From Phlebotomus papatasi (taxonomy: Eukaryota; Arthropoda; Insecta; Diptera; Psychodidae), in assembly GCF_024763615.1 (NCBI RefSeq), contig NC_077223.1:16616001-16680000 (forward strand): a DNA stretch of 64,000 nucleotides. The letters run 5' to 3'. Below, piece after piece: positions 22,181-33,280 of this stretch. Position 1 is the stretch's first letter. Every line of letters begins with the position of its first letter. Below the pieces are notes generated by a model. The model did no database searches and was not told the origin of the DNA. It saw only the letters and a list, made by a program, of their open reading frames with translations. The translations under genes and the position numbers were made by a program.

Positions 22181-24430
22181 GCTCTCAATTCTTCCGGTGT
22201 TCGTCAGAAGGGTATTCCTCTTTCAAATTAAAAGAATCTGGTTTTTCTCCAAAGCTTTCAACCCTTGGTATGGGTCTTCTTCAGTGGGTCAATTTAGAAA
22301 CTTTTAAGTATTTGAAAAACGTCTAACGTCTGACTAATTTTATGCATCACCACATTCACTCTCTTTCCCGGGGATTCTCACTGTTTTATTAATTTAAGAC
22401 AAGACGAAAAAGTATGTAATGTGGATCTTACCAGAAAGAAAAAGAAATCCGACAGCTGTAAAATTTAAAGAGGAAAAGAAGAACAGAAGAAAAGGAAATT
22501 TTTCCCATTCGCTATTTTTAAACAATCATCAATAAAAATTCGCTGATATTAAAAATATTATTTTCCTTGAAGAAGTATAATATGTTTACTCGGATGACCT
22601 ATGACATTTTCCATGAAGGTGCATCTCATGAAAGGATTTTGACGTTCATCAGTAACTCACGAACCAAGCTTGAACATCATTAAAACGCATTTTCAAAGAT
22701 ATTTAGGTCAAAGAAAAATAGCAACAAATGTTAAAAGAAACTTTCATAAGAAATTCATGACTATCAATAGTCACAATGACTACTTCTAATGGCCGCACAG
22801 TAAAAAGCCAGTGGCTGGTTAACTTTCTATATGCTCCCTGCTTACATGCCAAGTTTCGTCCGGATCCGAGGGAGACAGTTGGGTTCCTTCCCTTTAAAAT
22901 TCAAAATAGCTGCCTTATAGCACCAAGACTTTGTAAAGTATTTTAATGGACTTTGGATAGGCTTGTGATATTTGTATTTGAATTCCTGTATAAGCTTTTA
23001 TGTCCTCTAAGTGTGTGCTACTTTATCTTTAGTAGTGTCAGTGACGGAATCAAGAGCTCTATAAGCATATTATAAGAATTTTGGTTCTACATATAACGCC
23101 TTATCTAGAAAATTCTATAAAACTATATAATTAAGAAAAATATTATTTCTTGAACACCCCTTTTGTGCATTATATTTGTTATGCGATACAATTCATTTTA
23201 TATTTAATAATCCATATGATTCTTGAGTGAACTGAGAGGTGTAGAATATTTTGGTATAATTCTGCAAAAGCAACAATATTTTCGTATTTCAAACAACTTT
23301 GACTCGAAACGTGATTTCTCAATATGAAAGCAAACTTTTTCTTACGGTGCAGAAAAATCGAGCAAAGGAGGAAGAAAATCACCGAGTATATAAAAAGTGC
23401 ATAAATTGTCTTGTGCTGGGAAAAGTGGTAGAGAATGCTACAATAACGCTCAATTTCAAAAAACATTTTCATTTTTCACTCTCACAAATATCCAAACAAT
23501 TTCTTCCGACTATTCTCGCAAAGTGTTTTCCACGTGTTCTCTCTATCATTGGAAAATTGTGGAAAGTGTACTTTCAAACAATTTTACGATAGATATTACT
23601 CAGTAATGAATTGGTAATATTTTAAATTTAAAGGAAATCTTTAGAATGCAACATTTATAGCATTGAGATTTGCCTTATCTTCCAATTATCCGAAGATTGA
23701 ATCTGACTCATTAATTTGTTCATTTTGAAAATTTTGCAGATTTGAATTATCTTATGCTAATAAATTTCATATAGAAAGGAAAATCTAATAAAAGCATCAG
23801 TTACAAGCATCGTTAGAAAAAGTAACAAAAATTAGAGCTTATAAAATGGAGGAGAAAATTAATTTTTGTAGAGAAATTTTAAATGAAAAATATTAAACTC
23901 ATTTAAACTTTTATGCCATCAATGAAAACTCCTCCTAAGTGTTCTTTAAACTGTTGAGAGCTTAGAGTGAACTTTTAGTGTTTCCAATGAAAGTTTTTCA
24001 GTGAATGAGAAAAACTCCGGTGTACCCCTTTTGCTCCACCTAATTGAATCATTAAGAAAAAAAAATATAATAAGCAGTTTTTATAGAGGTTTCTTTGGAC
24101 GCTACTTCTTGGTGTAAAATATGTGATTGTACAAAATACCCTTCAAATTTTTTTCTCTTAACTTCCACCGGATTGAGTTGGAATTTTCTACGATTCTACC
24201 TGAAAAATTCCAAATAGTTTCTGTAAAAATTCCATTTAATTCAGTATAGATAATTTTTTTCATATAATTGCATAACAATGTGAGTAAATTTCCCTCTAAA
24301 TTTGTCTTGAAGATTTGTTCTTTAAAATATTTTTTTTTAAATAAATATGTTGAAATGCAAAAAAACAAGAATAAACAACATATTTGAATATTTTTATTAA
24401 TTGTACGTAGAGCATTTCGTAATTTCTTGG
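22181..24430. other. Unique, gene-free stretch
   Basis: No repeat partner. 22800-22900 (TGCCAAGTTTCGTCC) weakly resembles a unit of the tandem array at 29011-29420. Overlapping frames on both strands at 23179-23606 show no domain. Confidence 0.4.
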
Positions 24431-24551
24431 TCAGTCTGACGCCGGCTTTTCGCGCAACACAAGACTTACGTCCATTTTGATTGCTGTCATAGTGACAAAA
24501 AAGTGCTGTCAAACTAGTGACAACTTGGTGACGAAACATTAAAGACGTCAA
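24102..24551 (-). other. Longest open frame in the window (149 codons), not supported as a gene
   Basis: Open for 149 codons on the minus strand. I see no family signature. The composition is lysine, asparagine and phenylalanine-rich, as translated AT-rich DNA usually is. A hydrophobic stretch near residues 57-70 could be read as a membrane segment but is also expected from T-rich sequence. There is no neighbouring exon structure. Recorded because of its length only. Confidence 0.12.
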
Positions 24552-24600
24552 AATGACGTTTTCATTACCTAATGTCGTCCCTCCAGGGCCAATCCGTGAT
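24430..24600. promoter_or_regulatory. Possible regulatory cluster of GTGAC/TGACG words
   Basis: Within about 100 bp there are AGTGAC (three times, one as GGTGAC), GACGTC and TGACGTT, i.e. halves of the CRE-type palindrome TGACGTCA, in locally GC-richer DNA. No core promoter or transcript start can be shown. Inference only. Confidence 0.2.
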
Positions 24601-24721
24601 TCTTGGGTATCGTACGAGTATTTGATTTGAACTATACTCCAAATAATGCGAATAATGTGAATTGTGAATATCTTTTATTTTTCCTAAAAGACTTAAACAT
24701 AATTACACCTAATTATCTGTA

Positions 24722-25599
24722 GGGGAGACTGGGGCAAAAAGTCACAAATCGAAAATATTAAAATTCAATATCTTCCAAGATAAATAAGATAGCGGCTTAA
24801 AATTTTATCCATAGATAGCCTCCATGGTTCTTCTTCTACGTCGTAAGTTTGTTAGTATTTGAACAAGGAATTTAGAAAATAAAAAATATAGAAATTTTTA
24901 GCTCTATTTTTGAAATATTTTCCGTATAGACGATATCAATTATTAGCTATTTATATAAAATTTGATGCACTGGTGAATATTTCCCAAATTATCTGGATAT
25001 TCTTTGAATACGAATCCGCTTCCTTTTTTAGGATATTACAAAGATTCTTTTTTTCCAGAAATCCTTTTATTAAAAACGACCACTTGGGGTAAAAAGTAAC
25101 AAAAGCTATGGAGCAAAAAGTAACAAAAACCGAAACAATTTCTTATGTCCCACGGTGAAAAGAAACGTCAATGCTATGTATCGCCGCTTGTTGTTTCTAT
25201 TGGTCAAACGATTTGCAGTCTTTTGTGTGTTTTTTGTAAAATAGCTTAAAATGCGCTTTTCTCGCTCAGGTAGAGAAAACGGTGTTTTACAAAGGTGTAG
25301 ATGAATAAATTTTCCTATGAAAATATGTAATCTAGGTATTTTTTTAAAATTTACGGAATCCCGTAATAAAGCGAATCAAAATGTTATAGTATATTATGCC
25401 TGATACTATTTGCCCCAGCATTTTTGATAATGATCATAAAATTACCTTTCAGAAAACGCCTCGATAAATATATTTCCTTACAACATAGAAGAAAATGACT
25501 TTCACAAAGTTGTATAGCGGTAAATTTTCTATAAAACTGTGCTAATTAAAAACTTTGTAGGTGCTTATCCGTTTTGTTACTTTTTGCCCCAGTCTCCCC
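24722..25599 (+). mobile_element. 878 bp TA-flanked element, GGGGCAAAAAGT type, copy a
   Basis: Starts GGGGAGACTGGGGCAAAAAG and ends with the inverse CTTTTTGCCCCAGTCTCCCC; TA at 24720-24721 and 25600-25601. The word GGGGTAAAAAGTAACAAAA or close variants recurs internally (about 25087 and 25108), and TTTGCCCCAGC near 25411. Copies at 27000-27901 and, split, at 39934-42959. No transposase frame. TA flanks fit the Tc1/mariner superfamily. Confidence 0.9.
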
Positions 25600-25601
25600 T
25601 A

Positions 25602-26998
25602 ATTGATAATATGCAAAGTTATATTTAATAAGAATTTAGGAAAAAAGAATATTCACTATATTCGAAGGCCATGAACGTTTGAAGGGAGAGTACTATACCT
25701 TACTGAAGGCTGGATTATTTTGTAAAAAATTTTTAGAGCCTCTATGATTACAATTGGAATATTTCCCAAGGTTTTTTCCAATTCCTATGAAAGGAACTTG
25801 TTTGGATATGGAACGAACATTTCCACGCCTCATTGTGAAAAGTTCCAAAACATTCTGGTCGACACTGAAAACGTTTTATAGGGTAGAGTTTGGGGAAGTA
25901 CTCACTTTTCAGAAATATTTAGTGAATTTCTTAGCATATCGTTGTGGTTTGTGCATTGCAGAAGGAAGTCTATATTTTTGAAGTTGATGGTTATCAAGAG
26001 TTTTTGCCACTTTTCGACTTTTCCCGTTGATGCACTGTTTGCATTAATTTCCATTTGTGGCTGCATTTATGATAGAATAAAACTTTAAATTGCAATATAA
26101 TGGAGGGGCCAAGAACTTATGATTGCCCCCTAAAGCTCCATTCCTACCCTAAAAGCTGAGTGGCACATCCAGCGGCAAACACTAAAATATTCCATCTATT
26201 CGGAACCGCGGAAGGGTGGAGAGAGAAATTGAAAGTCTGCAGTCTGTGAAAGACTTTCCCGGGGGATGCTATAAGAGAAATTAATAATTCCCCATTTCAC
26301 CATTCAATCTTACATGGTGTACTCGGCAAATTATTCATGGTGAATGTGTTGTGAATGAATTATTCAGCAACTGTTAAACTCAAATAACTCCCTCACCCTC
26401 GACTTGAATCACAAGAGTTTTGGCAAGAAAAGACTTCACTGCAAATGACGATTGTAATAATAAATGAATTGAAGCACAGAGTGGCTTGATGGTGAAATTA
26501 TATATCAAAATTGATGATTATTTAATTTCCCACACGAAGGCCGCGGGGTTTAATTTATGCCTCATTTGAGGCATGCAGATGGAGATATTCAGACAATGTT
26601 GGGATGAGATTGGCAAATGCCATCAATTAGTGATGCGTTTGACACTATTTGATCAGAAATTGCACCATCAATAACCACATATGAAATTCCACAGTACTAT
26701 CCAATGGGGTGACTAATTAAAAACCACCCCACAACCATCCACATTAAATTTTCGAAAGAATTAACAAATATGCAATTACGCAGTTGTTAGAAAAAAAAAC
26801 TGCTAAAACCAGATCAACAAAATTGAATGTTTACAATTTATAAAAAGTCAAAGCCGGTAGATTAAAGGTCATGAAAAAATATATTTGGATTTGAGCTTTT
26901 ATAAGTAGCTCCTTCTACAGGTTTTTCAGCCACTCCCCATCAAAAATGAAAACTTCAAATCTCATTTTGAAATTTAGAGTCAAAAAAAGATTATCAAT
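25602..26998. other. Unique stretch; possible cis-regulatory DNA at 26460-26760
   Basis: No repeat partner and no convincing exon. 26460-26760 has higher complexity, with several TAATTAG/ATTAAT-type words and a palindrome TGCCTCATTTGAGGCA near 26559. This could be an enhancer-like conserved element; that is speculation without alignment. Confidence 0.35.
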
Positions 26999-26999
26999 A

Positions 27000-27901
27000 G
27001 GGGAGACTGGGGCAAAAAGTCACAAATCGAAAAATTCAAAATTCAATAACTTCCAAGGTAAAAAAGAGCGGCTCAAATTTTTTCTATAGATAGCTTCCAT
27101 AGACCTTCTTCAATGTCGCAAGTTTCTTAGAATTCAAACAAGGAATTTAGAAAATAGAAAATATCGAAATTTTTAGCCCTATTTTTGAAATATTTTGGTT
27201 GCAGAAGATAACAATTATTAGCTACTTATTTTCCAAAATTGATGCACTATTGAATATTTTCTAAATAGTTTGGATTTTTTGAATACGAATCCTCTATCTA
27301 TTTTGGAATTTCACAAAAGTTCTTTTCTCCAGAAATCCTTATATTAAAAATGGACACTTGGGGTAAAAAGTAACAAAAGGTATAGAGCAAAAAAGCGAGG
27401 CAATTTCTGAAGTCTCACGGCGAAAAGAAACGTCATTATCATGTCTCGCCGCTTGTTGTTTGCATTGGTCAATCGATTTGCAGTCTTTTGTGTGTTTTTT
27501 TTTCTAAAATCGCTTGAGAAGCGCTTTTCTCGTTTTCTCACTTTTCTCGCAGAGAAAACGGTGTTTTACAAAGGTGTAGATGAATAAATTTCCTATGAAA
27601 ATATGTCTTCTAGGTATTTTTTTCAAATTTACGGAAGCCTGTAACGAAGCGAATCAAAATATGATAATACTCAATGTCTGGTACTATTTTCTCCAGCATT
27701 TTTGAGAATAGTCACAAAATTACCTTTTAGAAATTGGCTCGATATACGTATTTCCTCACAAAATAGAGGAAAATTACTTTTACAAAGTTGTAGAGCGGTA
27801 AATTTCCTATAAAACTGTGTTAATTAGAAATTTTTGAAGCTCTCGAGTAGCTTGTAAAAAAATAAAATATCCGTTTTGTGACTTTTTGCCCCAGTCTCCC
27901 C
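27000..27901 (+). mobile_element. 902 bp TA-flanked element, GGGGCAAAAAGT type, copy b
   Basis: Same orientation and blocks as 24722-25599 (GTGTAGATGAATAAATTT, CGCCGCTTGTTGTTT, GCAGTCTTTTGTGTG). TA at 26998-26999 and 27902-27903. It lies only 1.4 kb from copy a. The 65-codon minus frame at 27344-27541 is not conserved as a frame in copy a. Confidence 0.9.
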
Positions 27902-28315
27902 TACTATTATTTATCTATTTATTTATTTAATATGTTAAACGGATTATTTGTTAATTAATTTCGAACTGTAATTTGTAGATAATTTCAACAGCTTTGAAAT
28001 AAATTCAACTTCAACCGAACCCATTAAGAAATAATAAACTTTTTTATACAATTTTTATATTCTTTAATGAATCACTCCAGTACGAGAAATTATTCGTAAT
28101 AAATGAACAAATATAACCCTCGAGAGGATTAAGAATATTTTTTTATTTTAAATCTTCGGTTTCTTTTTATTCTCCGATTGGCTGAAGATTTGCATAATTC
28201 AAAAGTTCTAGCCAATTAGAAAGCGATGTTTTTGGTGAAGTCTAACTATTCTTTTTTGAGAAAAATATTTTGAAAGTGTGCAGTGCTAAAGGAAAAATTG
28301 TGAAATATATTCAAA
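27902..28315. other. AT-rich, gene-free stretch
   Basis: TTTA/TTAT-rich, no repeat partner, no exon. Confidence 0.4.
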
Positions 28316-29663
28316 AGGACAATGGGCAAAAGTAGTCTATGGTGCGACCACGAATGAGACCTATATCATTGAATAGGCCATGGTATAGGTAACAACTTTT
28401 GTTCCGGGACCAAAGTTCTAAACCATGGAAGAAAAGTTCTAGAACAAAAAAACTATTTTCGTAGAAGAAAAAAATCTCTTATTTGAAATGTTCGCATTTA
28501 AACTGTCTTTTTGTGAGGGAAAGAACAAATTGTAACATAAAATGGATGAAATGACCGCATATTCTCGAAAAGGACATAAAAGCATTTGTCTTTACAATGC
28601 ATAACTTGCGTAGGAGGACATTGAAACAAAGTCAAAACTTTAATCCTTATATCACAGAGATTTATAAACCGAATTTAACCAATGAATACTCAATTGAAAG
28701 GTTTGGAAAAATCCTACAAAATGGCGGTATAGATAAGTTCACAAGTCGACCGCAAGGGGCGCTCCAAGTTATCAAAGTATTCAATTAACAATAAATGTGT
28801 TACGTTTTGAAACTATTCAACCGATTTTAATGATCTTGTAGTATGTTTGTCTGATATTTTTAATGTGTTACAGAAAGAGATATGACCTCATTGTATTCAA
28901 TGATTTAAGTAGAATCATTACATATTTTGAATTATTTTTCTTACTGTGATTTACGTTTTTATTTATTTTTTTTCTTTTGAAACCGTAATCAGATTTTATA
29001 TGACTGAACAGCCTTCCATAAACCTTGTTCCCATGCCGAGTTTCAGCTTTATACCTTTCCTCAGAGAGGAGTTATAGTGGAAAAAGTCCTCATTTTGTAT
29101 GGTGACTACTGGAAGGAGTGGCGGGGGGAAACGTGTATATACACGGTTAAAGAGCCTTCCATTGCCCTTGAACCTATGCCAAGTTTCTGATTTTTACTTC
29201 TTTTCACAGAGGAGTTATAGTGAAAAATATCATAATTTTGTATGGGGGCTACAACAAGGAGTGGAGGGGGAAGAAGCCTATATACATGGTTAAGGAACCT
29301 TTCATAAACCTTGATCCTATACCAAGATTCAGCTTACTACTTCTTCTCAGAGGGAAGTTATAATGAAAAAAGTCCACATTTTGTATGGGGGCTACCAGAG
29401 GTAGTTTCCATGGATAAATAGCTTAAGTCATACATTGACATCATACCGAATTTCATGAAGGTCCCTTTAGCTGATCTTAAGTAATTCGATGTCAAAATAG
29501 TGTTTTTTCGAAAGGATAAAGGCGTTTTTACAAGGACTCCCGACGAATATCGTCCTGGGTCGCGGTAGTTTTTCATCCTACACCATTACCTATAAAATGC
29601 GTCTAGTCTCATCTGTGGTCACCACATAGACCAACTTCCATACATTTTTGCCCAATGTCCTTT
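28316..29663 (+). mobile_element. ~1.35 kb repeat with GGACAATGGGCAAAA ends (copy C)
   Basis: Starts GGACAATGGGCAAAAG and ends TTTTGCCCAATGTCC, an inverted pair of about 15 bp. The first ~110 bp match 268-370 and 21770-21870, and the last ~240 bp match 1245-1488. The interior differs from copy A: it holds a three-unit tandem array at 29011-29420. No coding frame with a recognised domain. Confidence 0.7.
29011..29420 (+). repeat. Three tandem units of ~140 bp
   Basis: Units begin at about 29011, 29153 and 29298. Each carries a CCTTCCATAAACCTTG-like start, ATGCCRAGTTTC, CTTYTCAGAGRGGAGTTATA and TTTTGTATGGGGGCTAC. Units have diverged by substitution and small indels. Confidence 0.75.
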
Positions 29664-30963
29664 AATTTAATAAATATTGTTTAAGAACTAACACATTCTC
29701 GGTTTCTTTCTAAGAAATTACTGAGTATGTTTTCAGGATTACAATGTTCTTTGTTGAGCTTTCTCAACAAGCTCCTTTCACAAATCATGGTTTATTTATT
29801 TGAGTAGGATTTGGAATGTTCAAAAGGAATCCAATTCAAAGGTGTGGAATTTTTCTGAAGCACGCAGACCTAAATTCTCAACCTAAAGCTCTGAGGATAC
29901 AAATGACTGAAATACAACTACTATTTATATCTTTTTTTTGCTGAGAACTTCTCGGAAGAGAGAGGAGCCTTTCACACGCGCAGCGTGTTTGAATTTCACG
30001 TGATATGATATATCTGCTGGAAAATCCAGCAAATTTAATGGCAAGAGCAAAGACTGATTCATATTTTTTCAGAGGGAAAATGGAATTGGTAAAAATGTTT
30101 GGAATGTGTATTTTGAATTATTCCATAGCTAATGGAAAGCTTTTTAATCCACTCACTCTGACATACGTTTCTTATTTGACATTCTTCAGCATACATAAAT
30201 TCACGGATTTTTTTTTCTTCACGTATGCGAAGCTTTGCTGTTAAAATTCTCTGCGGAAGAAGCACATAGGAATTCCTTGTGAATTATTTTGGGGGAAAAC
30301 TACTGCAGTGAGTTGAAAAGATGGAAAAGGATCCTTCAGCTTGCCATTGTCTCTGGCAACATGAAGACGCAGACTGAGGATTCTAAGGATGATGGAGATG
30401 ACGACGATGGGCAAATAAAGAGTTGAGTGGGTGGAGGGTCTTTGGGTGGTACTGAGAGAAAGACAAGAACTCGAATTGAATACATTGTTTGCACACGGAA
30501 GTATAATTGCTTGCATTCGCCAAAGTTTCTAATTGCTCTGCACGTTTTGCTCGTGAAAACGGATTCATGCTGTGGAAGAGCACAAATTTGAGCTTCAACT
30601 TCTTTGAAATACCCACTCTCTGCCGTGTGGGTGGAAAAATTAAAATGTTTTGTCAATACAATTAACAAAAATATCTCCTTGTTAGTGCAATGAAAGAAGG
30701 GAATTCTTCAAAATTACCTACTTCTTCTCACACTTTCTTATTCTGTTAAAAATACGAAAAATTAGAGTGTTGAAAACTTGAAAATTTCAAGTAATAAAAA
30801 TCACTTTATAGATTGCTTTGAATTAAAAACGGAGCCAAGAATGGAGCTTTCGCTTTTCCAAATAGTTTCTCTGTTGCAAGAAATTTTCGTATAACGTATA
30901 GAGGTTAGACCAAATTTTTGAAAAGTTTAAAGGAATTCCATTAGAGGAATCTGGATCGAAATG
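29664..30963. other. Unique, gene-free stretch
   Basis: 30240-30660 is less AT-rich with overlapping minus-strand frames up to 110 codons in all three frames and none with a recognisable domain; treated as non-coding. Confidence 0.4.
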
Positions 30964-30965
30964 TA

Positions 30966-31805
30966 GGGGGAAGTGGGGCACGTTTGTATTGGGGAAGCTT
31001 TCAAATTGGACTTTTTCTCATAATTTTAAATACAACTGGACCTTATTATGATATAATTTAATTTAATTCGGCGAATAAAACGGACTGAAAAATGCATTAT
31101 TTAGTGTTATTTCACTTCTTGCCGCACCAAATATGTCTCCGCCGTATTCGCCGTCCCGTCAATTTTGTATGGATATTTCGTAAATTGCCCCTCTGACTTT
31201 GTTGGAGATCACAAGGTTAAACGTTTAATTGTTTTTATTTGTCAGTTTTATTATTGAATTTCAGTCAATAAAAACCGTCTCGTCCTTAAAGGATTAAGCA
31301 CCCAAAGACTGTAAGAATTTGGCTAATAAATATATAAATTTTTAGCCTTTTACTTAAAATATTTTCTTTACCAGATATACTGATTTTGATTATCGTTTTC
31401 ATACATTTATGCACTGTTGAGTTTTTCCAAAATATCTTGCATCCATTAAATATGAATCTGTCATCTGTTTTAGGATTTTCCGAATAGTTCTCCCTTCAGA
31501 AATTTCTTTATCAAATTTTTTATTTTTTATACTTGGGGTAAAATGTGTCAGAAGACTCGTGCAAAAATATATTCACTGAGCTTAACAAAGTGCGCTCAGC
31601 ATTTGTCTTGAGAGAGGCAACTTTTTGCAAATTTACAAGTTAAGATAAATAAATTAAAAAATCTAAGCATAAATAAATAGTATGGATCAATGTTAATTTA
31701 AAGTATTACATATTATATTAAAATGTCTCAAATACCACTTTCTGTCAATTCCATTTTTGAGAGCTACCACAAAATAGTTTTATTGCAAATTCGTAACCGT
31801 TTTAA
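30966..31805 (+). mobile_element. Diverged relative of the GGGGCAAAAAGT element
   Basis: Left end GGGGGAAGTGGGGCACGTTT after a TA. The interior is collinear with 24722-25599: a TTTATGCACTGTTGA block corresponds to TTTGATGCACTGGTGA, TTTTAGGATTTTCCGAATAG to TTTTAGGATATTACAAAGAT, and ACTTGGGGTAAAATGTGTCA to ACTTGGGGTAAAAAGTAACA. Similarity fades near 31800, where about 110 bp and the right end are missing. Confidence 0.65.
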
Positions 31806-32357
31806 AGCATAAGCTAGATTGAAAGCGTACACAATCTATTGTATACAATCCAGTTCAATTCCTAACCTAAAGCGATCTTCAGACTAGATGTTTAGCTTAG
31901 TTCCCGAAGGTCATAGAATTCTAAATGCCAACCAATTTTATTGCTCTTACTGAATCTATTGGGTTATTTGTCATTAATAATTTAATCCTAAGTTAAAATT
32001 TCCAAAATAATCTTAACTGATAAGAAATTATAACAGTTCAGCCATATGGCTAAGCATTGGGTCTGACGTCCGTATAAGATGCAAGTGTCCTGGATCCGAA
32101 TCCATTTAAAATCACCAAAAATTTTCAAAAATTAAATTTTTTCGAGTCATATCCTTTGAACTTTATTACAGTAAATTTAATTAACACTGTAATACCAGTA
32201 CCAGAAAAAATAACAAGACATTTTAGAAATTTTAGTCGATAGAGGGTCAAGTCCCTTTATAAAATATTACATCTGTCTGCATTTAATCTCAGTGGTTCGT
32301 TAAAAAATTTAGTTTAAATTAAAAAAAGAGTGTAAAATCACTATTTTTTGTTCAGCT
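31806..32357. other. AT-rich stretch around the SINE-like fragment
   Basis: Apart from the SINE-like fragment at 32037-32115 nothing is recognised here. Confidence 0.4.
32037..32115 (+). mobile_element. tRNA-like SINE head (fragment)
   Basis: ATGGCTAAGCATTGG resembles an RNA polymerase III A box, and 46 bp further on GGATCCGAATCC resembles a B box (GGTTCGAATCC). The spacing fits a tRNA-derived promoter. It does not fold as a complete tRNA, and is followed by A/T-rich sequence (AAAATTTTCAAAAATTAAAT). Single copy in the window, so it is best called SINE-like. Confidence 0.45.
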
Positions 32358-32359
32358 TA

Positions 32360-33278
32360 GGGTGGAATAACCGGCTATCGCCATGTTTAGGAAAAAATTA
32401 AATTCATTTAATCATAACTTTTGAATCCTTGTTACAAGATAAGTAAAATTTGACACAAAGTTACTTAGATGTATTGGCTCTAGATACGTGAAAACAATAA
32501 TCCTAGAACCTAACGCTGGACTACTTAAAAAACTGATTTTTATTAATAATGCAAAAATAACCATTTCGTCGCCACTTTTTACCACTTTTCGCCGGTTTTG
32601 TAAAATTTGCAACCACTTCTCGCCACCCACTTGAAAAGAACCACACTCGGTTATTTTAGGAAATGCTATGAAAAGAATACATTCACCATTTCTCTTTCCT
32701 TGTGATCACTTTATTATTACTCTCTTTAAATGATTTTTCTTCACTTTTATTTGAGAAATCAAATTATGGGGCTTTTGCAGAAAGTAAACAATGCAGATTT
32801 GACAACTGAGAATGTACGAAGTGAAGTTAGCGTCGCCTATTGAAAAGATATGGCGACAGGTGGTAAAATCAATTCCAGAATATTACCACTTCTCGCCATG
32901 CCTCATTTTTATACAAAAATAATATAAAATGAAATATTAATTGACTAAATACAAATTTTATGTATTCCACAAGTGCAATTAAATATTCAATAGACAAATT
33001 ATTTACCCAAATAGGTATTTTTGGCCTGATGAAAATTTGACGACACTTAGTACATTTGGTAAGAGATGTTGGATTCGATGCACTTGCTTAAAATATTGCT
33101 CTAAAAACTGATCAAAATCGTGAATCCAAAACGAATAATTATTATTTTTCGATTCTATGCGTAGAAGCAGAAACAATACAAAAAATTGCGACTCATTTAT
33201 TTCATAAATTGCGAAAAATAGCAATTTCAATGTATGTGGCGAGAAGTGGGGCACTGGCGAGAACTGGTGATTCCACCC
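32360..33278 (+). mobile_element. 919 bp TA-flanked element, GGCGAGAAGTGG type
   Basis: Starts GGGTGGAATAACCGGCTATC and ends, read inversely, GGGTGGAATCACCAGTTCTC; TA at 32358-32359 and 33279-33280. The word GGCGARAAGTGG or its inverse CCACTTYTCGCC occurs near 32570, 32583, 32612, 32885, 33239 and 33255. No transposase frame; frames at 32412-32630 and 33003-33254 (minus) lack domains. Single copy. Confidence 0.8.
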
Positions 33279-33280
33279 TA

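Noticed and set aside
24102..24551. 149-codon minus-strand frame as a gene
   Set aside because: Longest frame in 64 kb, but its composition is that of AT-rich DNA and no domain or exon structure supports it. Listed only at very low confidence.
32037..32115. Functional tRNA gene
   Set aside because: A- and B-box-like motifs are present, but no cloverleaf with paired acceptor and anticodon stems could be drawn; kept as SINE-like.
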